Positions 11,398 to 24,112 of a stretch of DNA of 64,000 bases are shown here, piece after piece. The notes below the pieces were generated by a model, which saw only the letters and a program-made list of their open reading frames with translations, was not told the origin of the DNA and ran no database searches. The translations under genes were made by a program, and so were the position numbers. The stretch comes from Magnaporthiopsis rhizophila (taxonomy: Eukaryota > Ascomycota > Sordariomycetes > Magnaporthales > Magnaporthaceae). Location: assembly GCA_003049465.1 (NCBI GenBank), contig PYSS01000003.1, positions 186,001 to 250,000 of the forward strand. Reading direction: 5' to 3'. Numbering within the stretch: the first letter of the stretch is position 1; every line of letters starts with the position of its first letter.

Positions 11398-14318
11398 CTC
11401 GCCAGGAAGGGGGACGACCCGGCATGAAGGTCAAAATGTTTTGAAACGCGAGCATCCTCCTGGGGGCTACACATCTCTTGCCCTTTTGTTTGGCCCAAGG
11501 TGCTTACCCTTCCTTGTCGTCCGTCTGTTTTGGCAGTGCGCCTACAAAAAGGAAAGGCTTTGATTTGATGATTTGAATTTGGGAAAGAGACGACCCCAAG
11601 TAGGGCTAGCCTGGTCTGACAAATATCAAATATGCAGCGAATTGCTACCGTTGGCGGGTCACATTTGATGCAGCAGGCCGGTCGGTACAAAACCAAGCTA
11701 GCGTTGCGTGTTCCTGCGCGCAATTTTCTGTGACGGCGTCGACAGGGCGCTGACCGGCAGGCTTCCAGGCCAGCGCTGGAATGAAGCACAAAATAATTGA
11801 GCAAATTGGGCACGTACCGAAGAAAAGGTCAGTCTGGTTCTCTTGATTGCTTCCACCCTTGAAAGGGACGTTTTTTGATGATCGAGGGAAAGGTCTGGAG
11901 TACATTAAAAAGAGATTTGGGGCTGGTGGGGATCATAAGGGAAACGAAACATGGCACAAGGCAAAAGGAGCTCGCCCAGACGGGAGGACCAACGTGATCG
12001 TAGACGCAGCCCAACTCTCTTTTTGTTTGTGAATCGCGGTTTCAAATAGATATGGGTGGAGACTGCGAGGTTTCCTTCCTTTGAGCCCCCTTTTCCGGTT
12101 TTATTTTGTGAAATTTTGTTGGTTTATGTGAGGATATGAATCTCTCCAGCCTCACGTCGCACTCGGCAGAAGGGACGTGGGAGTGTGATCCTTGGACCGC
12201 TCAAATGGATGGATGCAACCCCCCTGCGAGCGGCGTCGGGAACAATGTGAACAGTCGGGGCAGATGGAACCTCGTGAATGAAAATGAATGCAATCGTCCG
12301 ATACAAGGTCACCCGCCAAGGGATGTGGGCAGGATTCGTGTCGCACAAGCGTTGCTGGGCGGATATTGGCTCACTGAGGATCAACAGCAGAGGCACAGCC
12401 GTTGCTGGATCAGCCACCAGCTGCATATCTGTCTGGGACGCATTCGTGGTACGTGGCGCAAAAACTGCTAAGTGTTGAGACTCTGTTGTAAAATACCTGC
12501 CAGGGATCCATTCGTCAATGTTGGATTGCCCATCACACTCACCTACAGGGTTCTTGCTGGGCGATTGAACGGTCAGACTGAAGACGCCCGCGTGTCGGGA
12601 CCTGTCTCCTGTCAGCTGCTGCCGGGCCGAGAGGCTGAATCGCTGCACTGGCTGCCGCAACGAGCAGAAGGGAAGTCGTCCATGCACGAGGCTGGTCCCG
12701 CCAATGGCATCTGAAATCACACAGAAACCCACCAAGGGCAATGCATAAGCTGAAATTCATGGAATGGCGTCCGTCAACCCAGCTCTTGGGTAGTGCACAT
12801 CTTTCCAATCGAAGCATGGGTGCACCCAACCACCCGCCCTGATAGGCTTGGCTTGCATCTGATGGCCCCAGCAATCATCAGCCAGCCCAGCTCACAACTC
12901 CCGCGCCGACCCGGAGAGGTCTGTGCCTGCCCCGACGTCTGTGGTCACGGCTCGCAAATCGCCAATGCTATATACAGGACAGAACGTCTGCCTGTTGTGT
13001 GCCGACTAGTACGGGCTATTGGAGCCATGCCGATCAGTGGAGGTTTCGAGTGATTTAAGGGCTGTGGCAAGCGTTGGAATTCTCATCTAAGAGTCCGGCT
13101 TCTTTCAATGTCTTGGTCGGTCCCTTCGATTGCACATCCAAAACGGCCCCCTGGATCCCTGCCCGTCAGGAGCAGGACCACGCCACATCCATCATGCCCC
13201 CTGGCCCGCCATTTTTCTTCTCTGGGAAGTTCATGAGGCTGCTGCCGTGCTCGCCAGGCACGGCTAGGGACCAGGCCAACAGCAGCTCTTGGACTTGCTC
13301 TGTGGGGCTGGGCTCTAGCGGGTGGTCCCCCTGCTGCGACTTGGTTGACATTTGGACGCCGTGGGATGGCAGCTGGCATTTTGGGTGAATTAGCTTTACA
13401 AAGAAATAGTCGGCGCGTCAAACTCAAAAAAGTTAAGCAAAAAATAGGGGGCTGTTCCTCGGTTGCATGCCGCGGCCGCTGTTTACTCGGGCGCCTAGGG
13501 AGTCCCGACAAGAAGGTACCACTCAATCCACGCCGTTGCCGTGAGTGCGTAGTGCAGATTGAGACCCTGGCGCGGCAAAGTAACGGGGAGGTGGAGGCCT
13601 GGAGGAATAGGTAGGTACCTAGGCAGATACCTAGAGCGCTGTACCCACCACACCATCGACTGCTCCCCTGTCCAATTGCATGGTCGTTTTGGTGGGTAGC
13701 AGTCCAGCCTGCCCGCATCCGCTGCCCAGGCCTTCTGTGCTGTTGCCCGCACTCAACTTTCTCAGGTGAGCAGTACCAAGACTCCACCGCCTCTCCTGCA
13801 GATCCTCTGATCGGGGCCTTTTTTTTCTGCTCTCTTTTCCATTTCCCCCACCGAGCGGTCGTGGCCCTGCCCAGCTAAGGCGGCATTGGACTGCTTGAAA
13901 CAAAGGGAGAGGGCCAAACGTTCGTTATTTGCCCTCGCCCACCGCTTCACCTCACTGCTCCACGTAGCCCCCCGAGCCCACCTTCGCCGCCCGACACTCG
14001 AGCGCCTCGAGCTTCACGTCGCACACTCGCACATCATTTGGCCAGGCCCAGTGGGACTTGACTTTCTTGGTTGTTATTCGCCGAGGTCGACCGGCCGGCC
14101 GACCGGCATCTCTCGCTCCCGCAGCACCCTCTTTCCTCCAGGGCCCTCTTGTCTGGGCAGTCGGTAAGAAAAAAAGTTCCCCAACTCCGCCTCCGTCACG
14201 AACAAGGCATCGGCAGCGGCAGCAGCAGCATCACCGTCAGCAGCGGCATCACGGTCAGCAGCAGCACCGCCGGCCCAGCGCCGTCGTCGGAGACAACGGC
14301 GGGCACAATCCCACAGCC

Positions 14319-14378
14319 ATGTCCGGCCACCACGACCTAAGCATCTCTCTAATCCCTTGGGTCCCGCCGTCCAGTTAG
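14319..14378 (+). promoter_or_regulatory. Candidate upstream ORF in the LIM-RhoGAP leader
   Basis: An ATG with a fair context (cacagccATG) opens a 19-codon frame ending in TAG about 500 bp before the LIM-RhoGAP start. A possible leader-intron donor (gtaagaaa at 14164) and acceptor (ccacag before 14317) flank its start. Whether this region is transcribed cannot be seen from sequence alone. Confidence 0.25.
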
Positions 14379-14876
14379 CATTACGCCAAGAACCCGGCCG
14401 AACCCGGCCATCATCACCGCGAGAGCTGCCGCGCACCCACCAAGGGACGGCTACTGCAACTCCTGAAACCCTGAAACCGTGCGACTCGACAGTTTCCCAG
14501 TTGTCGAGCAATCGCGGTCGCCTCAAGCCGCGCCTGTTGCCCGCAGCACCCAGTGGCTGAGCGCTACCGCCGCTAGTGTCGACGCTTGCCTCACGCCGGT
14601 GGCCCGCCTCTCCCTCCCCTCCCGGCCTGCGCTTTCTCGATGTGGTCTCAGCACCAACAATCTCGCTGTCGATCGAGCCTGCTCATTATACTGTCTCGCG
14701 CGTTCCTCAAGACAAGTCCTCGCTGAATCTACGCCCATCGACCGCCCGCTCGTTCGAGCAACCGCTTCACACATCCCCGGCGTGGCAGTCGATCCTTCAC
14801 ACCTTCTGTCACCCCGACCCTGATCCTTGGGGCTTGACGCCTCTCAAGGTTCCTACTACAATATACCATCGCAGCC

Positions 14877-17800
14877 ATGGACGACTATCTGGATAGTCCT
14901 ATGGATGCCGATGATGTCTTTCCTTGCAAAGGCTGCGGAGAGATTCTCGAAGAGGGCAAAGCGTTCGAGTTGGGTACGTCCGTGTGTTGACTACGCAACC
15001 AACCCCCTTTTGTGTCTTGACCGCATACCTTGTTAGCAATTGAGCCATTAGGCTGTGGCCGTCTTCATGGGCCCAGCATTCCCCTCCGAACGATCCCACA
15101 TCGTTATTTGGCTTTCTTTCCGTCTCCTCCGGCCCCTTTGCCGTCCTGTCTGCTGCCTGCCCCAAGTCTACACTGCGTGGGCGGCAACGGAGCGCAACGA
15201 GAGCGGCTTGCAAACTGTCCTATCCGGGTTCAACCCTGCTAACCAACCTACAGCTGGAAACCGGTGGCATCTCAACTGTTTCCGCTGCAACACATGCGGC
15301 ACGCTGCTCGACTCGGATGCGAACCTCCTCCTCCTTGGCGATGGCTCCCTGATCTGTAACAACTGCACGTATAGCTGTAGTGCATGCGGGAACAAGATCG
15401 AGGACCTCGCTATCCTGACCGGCGACCAAGCCTTCTGCGCCACCTGCTTTCGCTGCCGAAACTGCAAGAGGAAAATCGAAAATCTGCGATATGCTCGGAC
15501 TTCGCAGGGCATCTTTTGCATGAGCTGTCATGAGTCGTTAATGGCACGACGGCGTAAGAAATCGAAAGCAGCCGCACAGGCCAAAGCAAGGGAGAAAGAC
15601 GGCTCGCCCATGATAACGGACAAGTCTCTTCCGGCCCTCCCTCCCAGCGCGATCCCGCCGAATGCTTTCTCCAACGACCGAGTCTCGCCCGAGGACACAG
15701 ACACGCCCACCGAGTTGTCGCCCAGACCTCGGCCCACGCCCACCTTCGCGACCAAGAATGAGGCCGATTCCAGGAGCAGCTCGCGGCCTGCCAGGTCCCC
15801 GGAGCCAACGTCAGAGGCACCTGCAGCAAGGGACAACAATCATGGCCTAGCTCCTGCAACCTACAGGAACAACCGCAACTCGTCCATGTTCCACGCACCC
15901 CCTGACCTCGGCGGCGTCGATGGCGAGAGCTTCTTCATCCCTGTGGCCCTGGACCCGAGCCCAATGCCGCCGACGCCCGACAAGCGGGTGAAAGACAAGG
16001 ACTACTTCGCGGCGGGCAAAGACACGGCTCCGGACCACAAGAAGTCCGATTCTCAGGTGTCGACGCCCCATATCGGTCTGCAAGGCCGACATACGTCGTC
16101 CGACTACGAAAACGTTCCTCCCAAGATGCCGAGCCGTAAGCTGTCCAAGTCGTCGAGGGCAGGTAGAGATGGTCAGGTCAAACACACAGCCGTTGCGGCA
16201 GATGACCATATGCGCAAGATGTCGAACAACCGTACGGAGGAGTTCAAGCTCCAGGAGGCACCAAAGAGCAAGAAGGCCATGAACTCGCGCAGCAACTCGC
16301 AGTCTGGGCTTCTGATCGATAGTAGCGGCAATGGACTTGGGCAGAGGAACAATGAAAGCCCTCAGTCCCACGATTCGCCACAACACAAGTTGGACCGGGC
16401 GATTACGTCCAGGAGCTCGCCCGAATCGCGCTACAGAGATGAGGAGGATCCCAGGCAGTCTATCGACTCCCTAGCTTCCGTCCGCACGGAGACTAGCTCC
16501 TCGAGGGCTGTCCTGAGAAAGGAACCACCGCAGTCGGGTGGACATCGCAATGGTGAGTCTCTCGGTTTCGAAGGGATTATGATTGAGAAGAGGGGACTGA
16601 CTTTGGTGCAGCCAACGGCATCCTAGAGACTCCACCGGGGCCTCCTCCTCGGCCACCAATATCGGAGCCCAAGATGACCGACACGTACATGCAGCCTCGT
16701 GCGCCTCCGCCGCCACCGATACATGCGACTCCCAAGGAGGCCCAGACCCCTGTGCGTGGGGGCGACCCTTCCTCGCCTCAGCCCGGCCCCTCGCCCGCAC
16801 TACCCCGATGGAGCGCTGGCGGTGACTTCAGTATGGATGAAGACATGGCCCGCATACTAGGGACGGACGAAGGGTCTTCCTCGATCCTGCGCCGCGTCTC
16901 CAACGCCGTGAGGCACGGCCGCAACAACAGCGTGGAGTCGAGCGCCACTCCAAACGCCGGGCGGGTCGTCAGCCACGGTAGGAGCATGAGCGAGACGACG
17001 CGGGGGACAATGTCTCCCAGGTGGCCCAAAACGCCCATAGCGGAGGACCCGAAACAAGCCCAGGACATCAGCAGCCCAATCTCGGCGAACGGAGCGACTC
17101 AAGACGATCCGGCGTTCCTTAAGAGGCAACTCCGGAACTCCGAGAACAGGATAGCCGAGCTGGAGCGGCGGTTCAGCGCCGGGGAGGATCTGGTCAACCT
17201 CAACAAGAAGCTCATCGAGAAAAGGAAGACCGTGACGGTCCTTGATACTCAGGCCGAAATCATGGTGCGCGAGCTCGAGGTGCTCGCCAAGGTGGTTGAG
17301 CGAGGCAAGCAAAACGGCCAGCCGATCGATGTGAGGGAGCTCCAGGAGACGGTGGTCAAAGAGCTCAGGCAGAAGATTGAAAAGTACACTCAATCGATGG
17401 CGGCCACCATCGAGCAGCTGATTGCGGAGCGCGACCAGCTGGTGGAGGAAAAGAACCGGGCGATGGCGGACAGGGACCGGGCCCTCCTCGAGTTCGAGCA
17501 GCTGTCGTCCAAGAACGCACAGCTGGCGGACATGAACAACGACCTCACCCACCAAATCCAGGAGCGGTTCAAGTCGCAGGCCTCCTCAGACCTCAAGTCG
17601 CCCAATGGCCTCGGCATCTACGCAGGCCAGGGCCAGAAGGGTCCCAGCAGCGCCATGAGCAACTTTGATTCGTCTAGCATACAAACAGGGGCCACTCTGG
17701 TGACGACTGACGTGGATGAGCCCATACTCGAGGGCCCGACCGTGGTGAACATCCGCAAGGGCCAGGTCAAGAAGTTCAATTGGAAGAAGGGTTCCAAGAC

Positions 17801-18891
17801 GGTGGCACAGAACCTAACAAAGGGCATGAACCGCGCCGTGGGAGCCTTCCAGAACGAGAGGGAGCGTCCCGGGCAGTACCAAGGAGGTCTGACGGCGGAC
17901 AACATCGGCCTGCCGTACAACATGACGGTGGCCCAGGTCGAATCGCCAGCCACTCCTTTGGGGCCTGTCGGGCCCAACGGCCCACTGACCCGGCAGCCCA
18001 GCGACCACAACGCGCGGCCGTTCGGCTTCTTTGGCAAGAAGCAGCAGCAGCAGATGCCCATGCCCAAGTCGATGACCATGTCCAACGTGTCGACGGGAAC
18101 ATTGGCGGCCGAGCCACCGAATGTGCTCTTTGGCTCGGACCTTGTCGAGCGGGCTGATTATGAGCGACGACTCATCCCGAGTGTGGTGACGCGGTGCATT
18201 GAAGAGGTCGAGCTGCGCGGCATGGACATGGAGGGTATCTACCGCAAGACGGGCGGCAACTCGCAGGTGCGGACTCTGCAGGAGGGCTTCGACAAGAACG
18301 ACGAGTTCGACATCTCGGATCCCGGTCTGGACATCACCGCGGTAACGAGCGTGTTGAAACAGTACTTCCGCAAGCTGCCGACTCCTCTCCTGACGTATGA
18401 TGTGTACGAGCGCGTACTGGAATCAAATGGTAAGTGCTTCCTGCAGCGACGTGACGGCAGGGTGAGACGGGGCGTTGATCTTGTTGCTTTTTTTTGTTGC
18501 TAACATTTTCTTTGCAGCCATCGCCAACGAGAAAGAGAGGTGCCAGCACCTGCGGGCAACCTTCAACATGTTGCCGGAGCGTCACCGGCAATGCCTCGAA
18601 TTCTTGATGTTCCATCTCGCGAGGGTTGCAGCACGTGAGGCCGAGAACCTGGTAAGTTTTGAGTGGCGAATTACTGTCTAACCTGGAACTTGTGGGCCCC
18701 TTCCCCCCGAGAGCATGTTTAGCTAACCTCTTATTGCACTGCAGATGCCTCCTAAAAATCTGGCCGTCGTTTTCGCGCCTACTATCATGCGGGACCACAG
18801 CCTGGAGAAGGACATGACAGACATGCACGCAAAGAACCTGGCCGTGCAGTTCGTGATAGAAAACAGTCATATCATTTTTGCGGAGGACTGA
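14877..18891 (+). CDS. rga1: LIM-domain Rho GTPase-activating protein, Rga1/Rga2 type
   Basis: Five exons: 14877-14973, 15254-16552, 16612-18429, 18518-18651, 18745-18891. Product 1164 aa. All junctions are GT-AG and restore frame. Two LIM zinc-binding domains lie at residues ~17-70 and ~75-135. They start CKGCG and CSACG, and the first intron splits LIM1 just before WHLNCFRC. A basic linker and a long Ser/Pro-rich region follow, then a coiled coil at ~630-780. The RhoGAP domain spans ~966-1164, with the catalytic arginine in GIYRKTGG (Arg1010) and the conserved MPPKNLAVVFAPT segment encoded by the last exon. The protein accelerates GTP hydrolysis on Rho-family GTPases, Cdc42 in yeast Rga1/Rga2, and so limits polarity signalling at the cortex. 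The 280-bp first intron is unusually long for this window. Confidence 0.94.
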
Positions 18892-19465
18892 GAGAAGGCT
18901 TTGCTTTCTCATCTGCCGCGCCTTTTTTTCTTCTCTGTTGCCTATTTCTCCTTCCTCTCAAATGCGCATGATCCTACCTTTTGTATATAGCCCTTGTCAT
19001 CACTTGGCTCCTTTCTGAATTCTGTCTGGGAGCTTACAGCATGCGTCGCAACTGAAGCGCGGTCACACGCAAGAATTCCTAGCATGGTTTTGTCCCTTTT
19101 TTTTTATACGTCGGCGTGTTGTCTTTCTCTGTTTCTTGAATTTTTTTTCTTCTTTTTCTTGTGGAGTCCTCTCATTAGTCCATATGTGGTTTAATGATAT
19201 CCCAGGTCTGCTTTGCATGCAAAGATATCCAAATATCCTGGACGAAGAGATTATCAGATGGAGTGTTCCGCTCATCTAGCATGTCTCGTCGGGCCTTTGA
19301 TGCGGACAAGGCCAACATGAGAATCAAATGACGAGAAAAAAAAAGCCCCTGTTTCATAGCGATTCCTCGTACAGGGGACGGACGGGAGGGCGATGAAGAG
19401 ATGAAATTATACACAAAAGAAGGTTTGGTTCCAGATCAGCTAACCGAACCCAAACCGTCCGTCCG
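18892..19465. other. Convergent 3' spacer, T-rich
   Basis: About 570 bp between the converging LIM-RhoGAP and FYV7 genes. It is T-rich on the plus strand right after the stop codon and has no gene. Confidence 0.5.
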
Positions 19466-20295
19466 TCAGCGACCGCCACCACCCTCGCCCATCATCCTCC
19501 TGACCCTGTCCAGCAGCACGTTGCTCTCCTTCCCCAGCTTGGCCCTGCCGTCCGGGCCGGGCCTCTTGGCCCTCGCGACGGCGCGCCTCACGCGGTCGCG
19601 GTCGGCCATCTTGCGCGCCCGCTCCTGGGCGCGGGCGTGGGCCTGCTCGGCGCGCTCGTCCGCCGCGCGCTTGCGCTGCTTGGCTGCTTCGAGGTCCTTT
19701 TGGAAGTAGCCTGGCTTGTTTTTGCTTTTGCTTTTATTGGCGTGTTTGCGCCGCTCCCGCTTCTGCTGCCGCTGCTCGTCGGGGGCTGTGGTGCCGCGTT
19801 GTGGCTTTGGTTTGGTGGCTGTTGGATTGTCGTCCTCAGTTGCTGCTGCTCCTCTGGCTTCGTCGTCTTTGGTGGTAATGGCGGTATCGTGGACCATGGC
19901 CTCCCTGTCAGGGTGGACGTTGCTCCGGTCCTCGTCGTCACCACTACCACCACCATCATCATCGCCGTCGTCATCACCGCCACCACTGGATGCTAATTTC
20001 CTAGGCTGCGATTTCTCATCCTGCAGGTGCCGGGCTTTGATTTTGGCATATTGCTTTTTGATTTTGGCTTGGCCGATGAGGCCTTGCTTGACCTTGACCA
20101 CTTTGTGTTTCTGTCAGTATCAAAATTGTAGGTTCGTATGGGAACGGGGGCGTGAGCTCCAAACTTACGTTTTCTCCGCCAGGGCCCGTCGGGCAGGTTT
20201 GCTGGACCGACGCGGAAACCGTGACGGTTCTTCTTGGGACCGGGCTCGGGGGCGGATGCGTCATTATCGCGACGTCTCTTCCCAGTTGTCGGCAT
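19466..20295 (-). CDS. fyv7: FYV7-like rRNA-processing protein
   Basis: Exon 1 is 20295-20169, exon 2 is 20100-19466. The 69-bp intron has a gtaagt donor, a TACTGAC branch point, and an AAAG acceptor about 11 bases after it. The nearer AG would abut the branch point and break the frame. Product 253 aa, very basic. Fyv7 is a nucleolar factor needed for 18S rRNA maturation in the small-subunit processome. The recognisable core spans the junction: RRK then LVKVKQGLIGQAKIKKQYAK, followed by a basic helical C-terminus (KNKPGYFQKDLEAAKQRK). The middle (~70-110) is an Asp/Gly-rich low-complexity stretch. The start MPTTGKRRR is the only one giving this order. Identification rests on the basic core motif and overall architecture. 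Confidence 0.8.
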
Positions 20296-21318
20296 GTCTG
20301 CCTCTTTGACCGGGCTCTCTTCTTTGCCGGTTTGGGCGTCCTGTTTGGTGATGCCTCAACCCAACCCCGTGACACCCTTGTGTCTGGCAGTGTGCCGTCT
20401 GGGTGTGAAAAAAAGTCAAACTCCTCAAGTCTTCGGAGAAGATAATCAACCGTTATGCCGCACTGCTTCTAGAATTTCAGATTTCGGCTTCCCGTTTGAT
20501 GTTGCGGCATGCATTGGCAGCTTCGGATGAATTCTGTAGTGCACATGGTGATATTTTTTTCCTCTCTCCTTCCCCAACCCAGCTAGAGACCCCTTGTAAA
20601 AGCGGTGCTGCCGACGCTATCCAGGGGCCCTGCACAGCTCTGCGGGGCGGTCCAATTCGGGACTGGTGACCCATTTTTAGTCACCAGATCTCCGCTCTGG
20701 TGGCGGCGATCAGCAGCTCCCAGTGGCTCCAGTGCTGCCGCCAGCCTCGGCAGGTGGCAGTCGCAGCATTGGAGGAAGGAGCGAGGCCTGAGCATGGCTG
20801 CTGTGCTGGCCAGCCAAATTGGAGCCCAACTCTAAACCTGACACGGCGGAACCACAGTGATATCATCGCTGGTCCTGAGTCCGGGCGTCGAGTGTTGAGC
20901 AATTGATTTCTTTGCGGGTCGTTTGATCCCTTGGGATCCGTCCGGTTCCGTCGATGGAGCTTGGCCTTGTCGCCTGTCGTCTTTGGTCATCGAATCGGGT
21001 CGATGACTCTTTGCCAGCCAATTCTCGGCCAGACCGTGCTTCTGGCCCGCCACAGCAGGAACACTGGACCGAACCTGATCCGACCCGACCTGAACGATAG
21101 AAGAAAGGAAAAAAAAAAAAGAAAAGGCAAACAAAGACTGCCAACGACGAACTCGATTTGACGAAGACTTTCATTTCAAGACTTTCTCTCGTTCGCTTGC
21201 AAAAGCACCACCACCACCACCACCACCAGCAAGCACATCGGCCAACAGGGCAGGGGCAGGGCAGCCCCATCACGTCATGCATCAGAGGTGACCTCCGGCA
21301 CACGCTCTCGCACCCACG
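20296..21318. other. Divergent intergenic region (FYV7 / Atos-family gene)
   Basis: About 1 kb between divergent start codons, with no supported gene. It contains an A12 run (21109-21120) and a (CAC)n microsatellite just before the Atos-family start. Confidence 0.5.
21207..21229. repeat. (CAC)n microsatellite
   Basis: About seven perfect CAC/ACC units, 90 bp upstream of the Atos-family start codon, probably in the 5' leader. Confidence 0.75.
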
Positions 21319-24112
21319 ATGCCCATGTTCCAAGACCCAGCAGGGCTGGATTGCCGCCGCCGGTCGGCCTCGCCTGATTGCCCCGATGGCACTCCTCCCG
21401 CCGCCGCCCGGCCCATCGCCATCCAGCTTTCGGCCGCCTCGAGGCGCCTGTCCGAAGAGAGCATCCGCACCGATCTGTGTGAAGGCCCCCTGCCCGATAC
21501 TCCGCCCGCCAAGATCCCAGACCAGGACCCGGCTGTGGCCACCTCGGACCGCGCCGAGCTTATTGAACGGCTTAAACGTGGAGAAAGTCCGACTTGGATC
21601 CCAAACCGCCATGTAAGTGCAACGTCCTCCCGCCCTGCCACAGGCCCTGTAGCTGATGCCATCTCCCAACCAGCTCGAATCTCTCTTCCACCGCCGGAGC
21701 CCCCCGTCTCCAACGAGGACTCGTGTCCCCTCGGCTGCTTCCCCGACGTCCCTTCTGCCGGCGGCCGACATAACCAGTGAGCAAACCGCCCGGCCGCCCA
21801 GCCGGCCATCCGAGGCCGACGACCGTTTGCAGGACGGTCTGGGCATCGAGAGGCCCAGGTCCGCCCTGCACAGCGGGGACTTCACCCAGCACAGCGCCCC
21901 GCCGCGGGCACATCAGCCAAGAGGGAGGGCAGAGGAGGCGCTGCGGGAGACGGACCGCCATGTGGAGTACTCCCCAGGTTCATGGCTGGCGACATCGCCT
22001 CCGCGCCACTCCGACGCTATCGATATAGGAGCACGGGATGGGAGCCAGAGACCTCCGGCCCGGCAAAGGGGCTCGTTCGCACAAGCTCCGTACACGAGCC
22101 ATAGGTCGGGCCCGAGCTCTCTGTCTTCCTCGTTTTCCTGCAGCTTCGCCTACGTCCACCCCACCAGCCCCCTCGTCCAGTCCGAGAGCAACGATGATGC
22201 CGACTTCACGGTGCCCATGGGTAACATTGATATCGGCGACTCAGTAATGGCCAGAAATCCGCGTCGTCACACTCTAGCGTCACACGACTACGGCTCACCT
22301 ACGCCGCGCGCCAGGACGGCATCGGCACATCCCCCGGCCCGTGAGCCGTCATCCAGCATCCGCCGAGAGGGCGCCTACCCCTACCAAGCGCATCAGCCGC
22401 GCCGCTCCCTAACATCCTTCCCGAGCTTCTCTCCCGGCACGACCGAACCACCTCCGGGCACACCCGCCTTCCTCAGGTCACGTCGGCCCTCGTTTGGCTC
22501 CGATTCGTCGCCGCTCCAGCACGCCTCCATGGTGGGGTCATACGAAGAGAGTATCCTGCGCGGCCGCATGTCCACCAATCCGTCTAAGCCGTTGGATTTC
22601 CTAGCCCAGATAGGAGTGCTGGGCTTAGGCAAGTGCAAGCCGAGCCTCCGCTGCCCACCTCACGTGACCCTCCCCTTCTCCGCCGTCTTTTATAGCTACT
22701 CGAGCACCTCGCACGGCCGGTCCAAGTCCGAGGATGGCCCGAGCCCCTACGTCGGTATGATCGATCTTGAAAACGGTCTTGCAAATCAAGGAGGCGAGGC
22801 CAGCAGGGCCAGGCGGAAACTGCAGTCCAGGAGCCTGGCTCGCCGTGCCATGGAGGACCAGTCTGAGGACGTCAGTATGGGTGGAGACTCCCCAACCGAC
22901 CTGCTCATCAGTGTGCCGTCGGAGGACGCCGGGCCACAGGCTCCCGCCAAAGCCAAGCGGCGGTCAGCCTCGCCCAGGGCGCCGCCTGGCGGGTCGTATC
23001 GCATTCCTGCTAAAGGCCAGCTGCAGATCATCATCAAGAACCAAAACAAGACGGCGGTCAAGCTGTTCCTTGTGCCCTATGACTTGGCTGGGATGGATCC
23101 GGGCACGAAAACCTTCATCAGGCAGCGTATCTTCTCCACTGGCATTCCGATCGACGGGGCCGTGGGCAAGGGGCCCTCGGAAGAAAACTCCGAGGGCGCT
23201 GCTGCCGCGCGCCCGATCCTGCGGTATCTCATTCACCTGCACATATGCTGTCCCTCCAAGGGACGCTACTATCTCTACAAGAGCGTGCGCGTTGTTTTCG
23301 CAAACAGGGTTCCCGACGGCAAAGAGAAGCTCCGCAGTGAAGTCACCTTTCCCGAGCCACGTTTCAGTGCCTACAAACCCATGCGTGTCATGCATCCGCC
23401 TGCGGTGACGGCGCCGATGAGCGGGCCGGCAGCCCTCCTTGCGGCCGACAAGGCGTTCCGGCGCCGGAGCTCCGGATTCATGCTCGACAGCAGCGTCGGT
23501 TCCCACATGCTGCCATCGTCCGGTGTGCTGGACATGCTGGACGGCGGCGTCTCCCGCTCGCTACAGACGTCTAGCAGCGGCGGCGGCGGTGCGGGCAGTA
23601 GCAGCGTCAGCACTATCAGCAGAAGCCACCACAGTGGACGGTTCGCGGCCGCGGCGCAGCCCGTTAGCTTCACCGCCCCCGGATTTTTTGGGACCTTCAC
23701 CCCAAGTAGCGGCGGCGGCGGCGGCGGCGATGCTGGAGGAGTGTGTCCCAACACGCTCATCGATCCGATGCCGCTCCGCCTGCCTAGGGGCCGGCTCGAG
23801 AGCGTCACGAGCGAGGGCAGCGATTCGACCACAGCAGGCGCTCAGCCAAGTCGACCAGGAGACGCCCATGAACTTTCGCCGGCGGCTGTCGATAATGGCG
23901 AGGACGGCCTCGGCCGCAGCAGCCACGTCGCGTTGCCCCCGTACAGTAAGCTGACCAGGGGTGACGTTGGGTACGGCGGCAACGCCTTCGCTGCTGTGTC
24001 CTTCAATGGATCGCAAGGCGTCCCGGTTGTTGCCGAGGGCCTGCTCTCCCAGCGGCTTCGGTCCCTTGGCGTGCAGAGTGATCTCAGGCCCGTAAAGGGC
24101 GAGTCGCCGTGA
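21319..24112 (+). CDS. Atos/FAM214-family protein (DUF4210 plus meiotic chromosome-segregation domain)
   Basis: Exon 1 is 21319-21612 and exon 2 is 21674-24112. The 61-bp phase-0 intron has a gtaagt donor and an accag acceptor. An earlier in-frame AG is excluded because it gives an immediate stop. Product 910 aa. The diagnostic Atos segment is at residues ~385-440: EESILRGRMS, then PLDFLAQIGVLGLGKCK and CPPHVTLPFSAVFYS. The second conserved domain (~540-670) starts IPAKGQLQIIIKNQNKTAVK and includes HLHICCPSKGRYYLY. The remaining regions are Ser/Pro-rich and disordered. In animals the family acts as a nuclear regulator, and fungal members are annotated as meiotic chromosome-segregation proteins. 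The molecular function in filamentous fungi is not established. Confidence 0.88.

Larger units (their letters stand above)
9199..14876. other. 5.7 kb region without a supported coding gene
   Basis: The STU1 3' end should lie in the first few hundred bases. Beyond it the open frames (longest ~230 codons, 11127-11813 minus, and ~205 codons, 12124-12741 minus) have no motif, no splice pattern and no coding-like composition. The region holds a T41 tract, an A14 tract ending in an N, short CCATGCCCTG repeats near 11370, and a CT-rich, CAG-rich 3' part (13900-14876) that looks like a long transcribed leader of the LIM-RhoGAP gene. Confidence 0.55.

Noticed and set aside
11127..11813. 228-codon minus-strand ORF in the large non-coding region
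   Set aside because: Cys/Arg/His-rich composition typical of random translation, with no domain, signal or splice pattern.
12124..12741. 205-codon minus-strand ORF in the same region
   Set aside because: No recognisable motif and no coding-like composition.
15224..15240. GGGTTCAACCC, resembling a tRNA B box, inside the first LIM-RhoGAP intron
   Set aside because: The T-stem does not pair correctly, and no A box or acceptor stem fits at the right distance.
21644..21673. Earlier acceptor (ccacag) for the Atos-family intron
   Set aside because: It is in frame but meets a stop codon after two codons.
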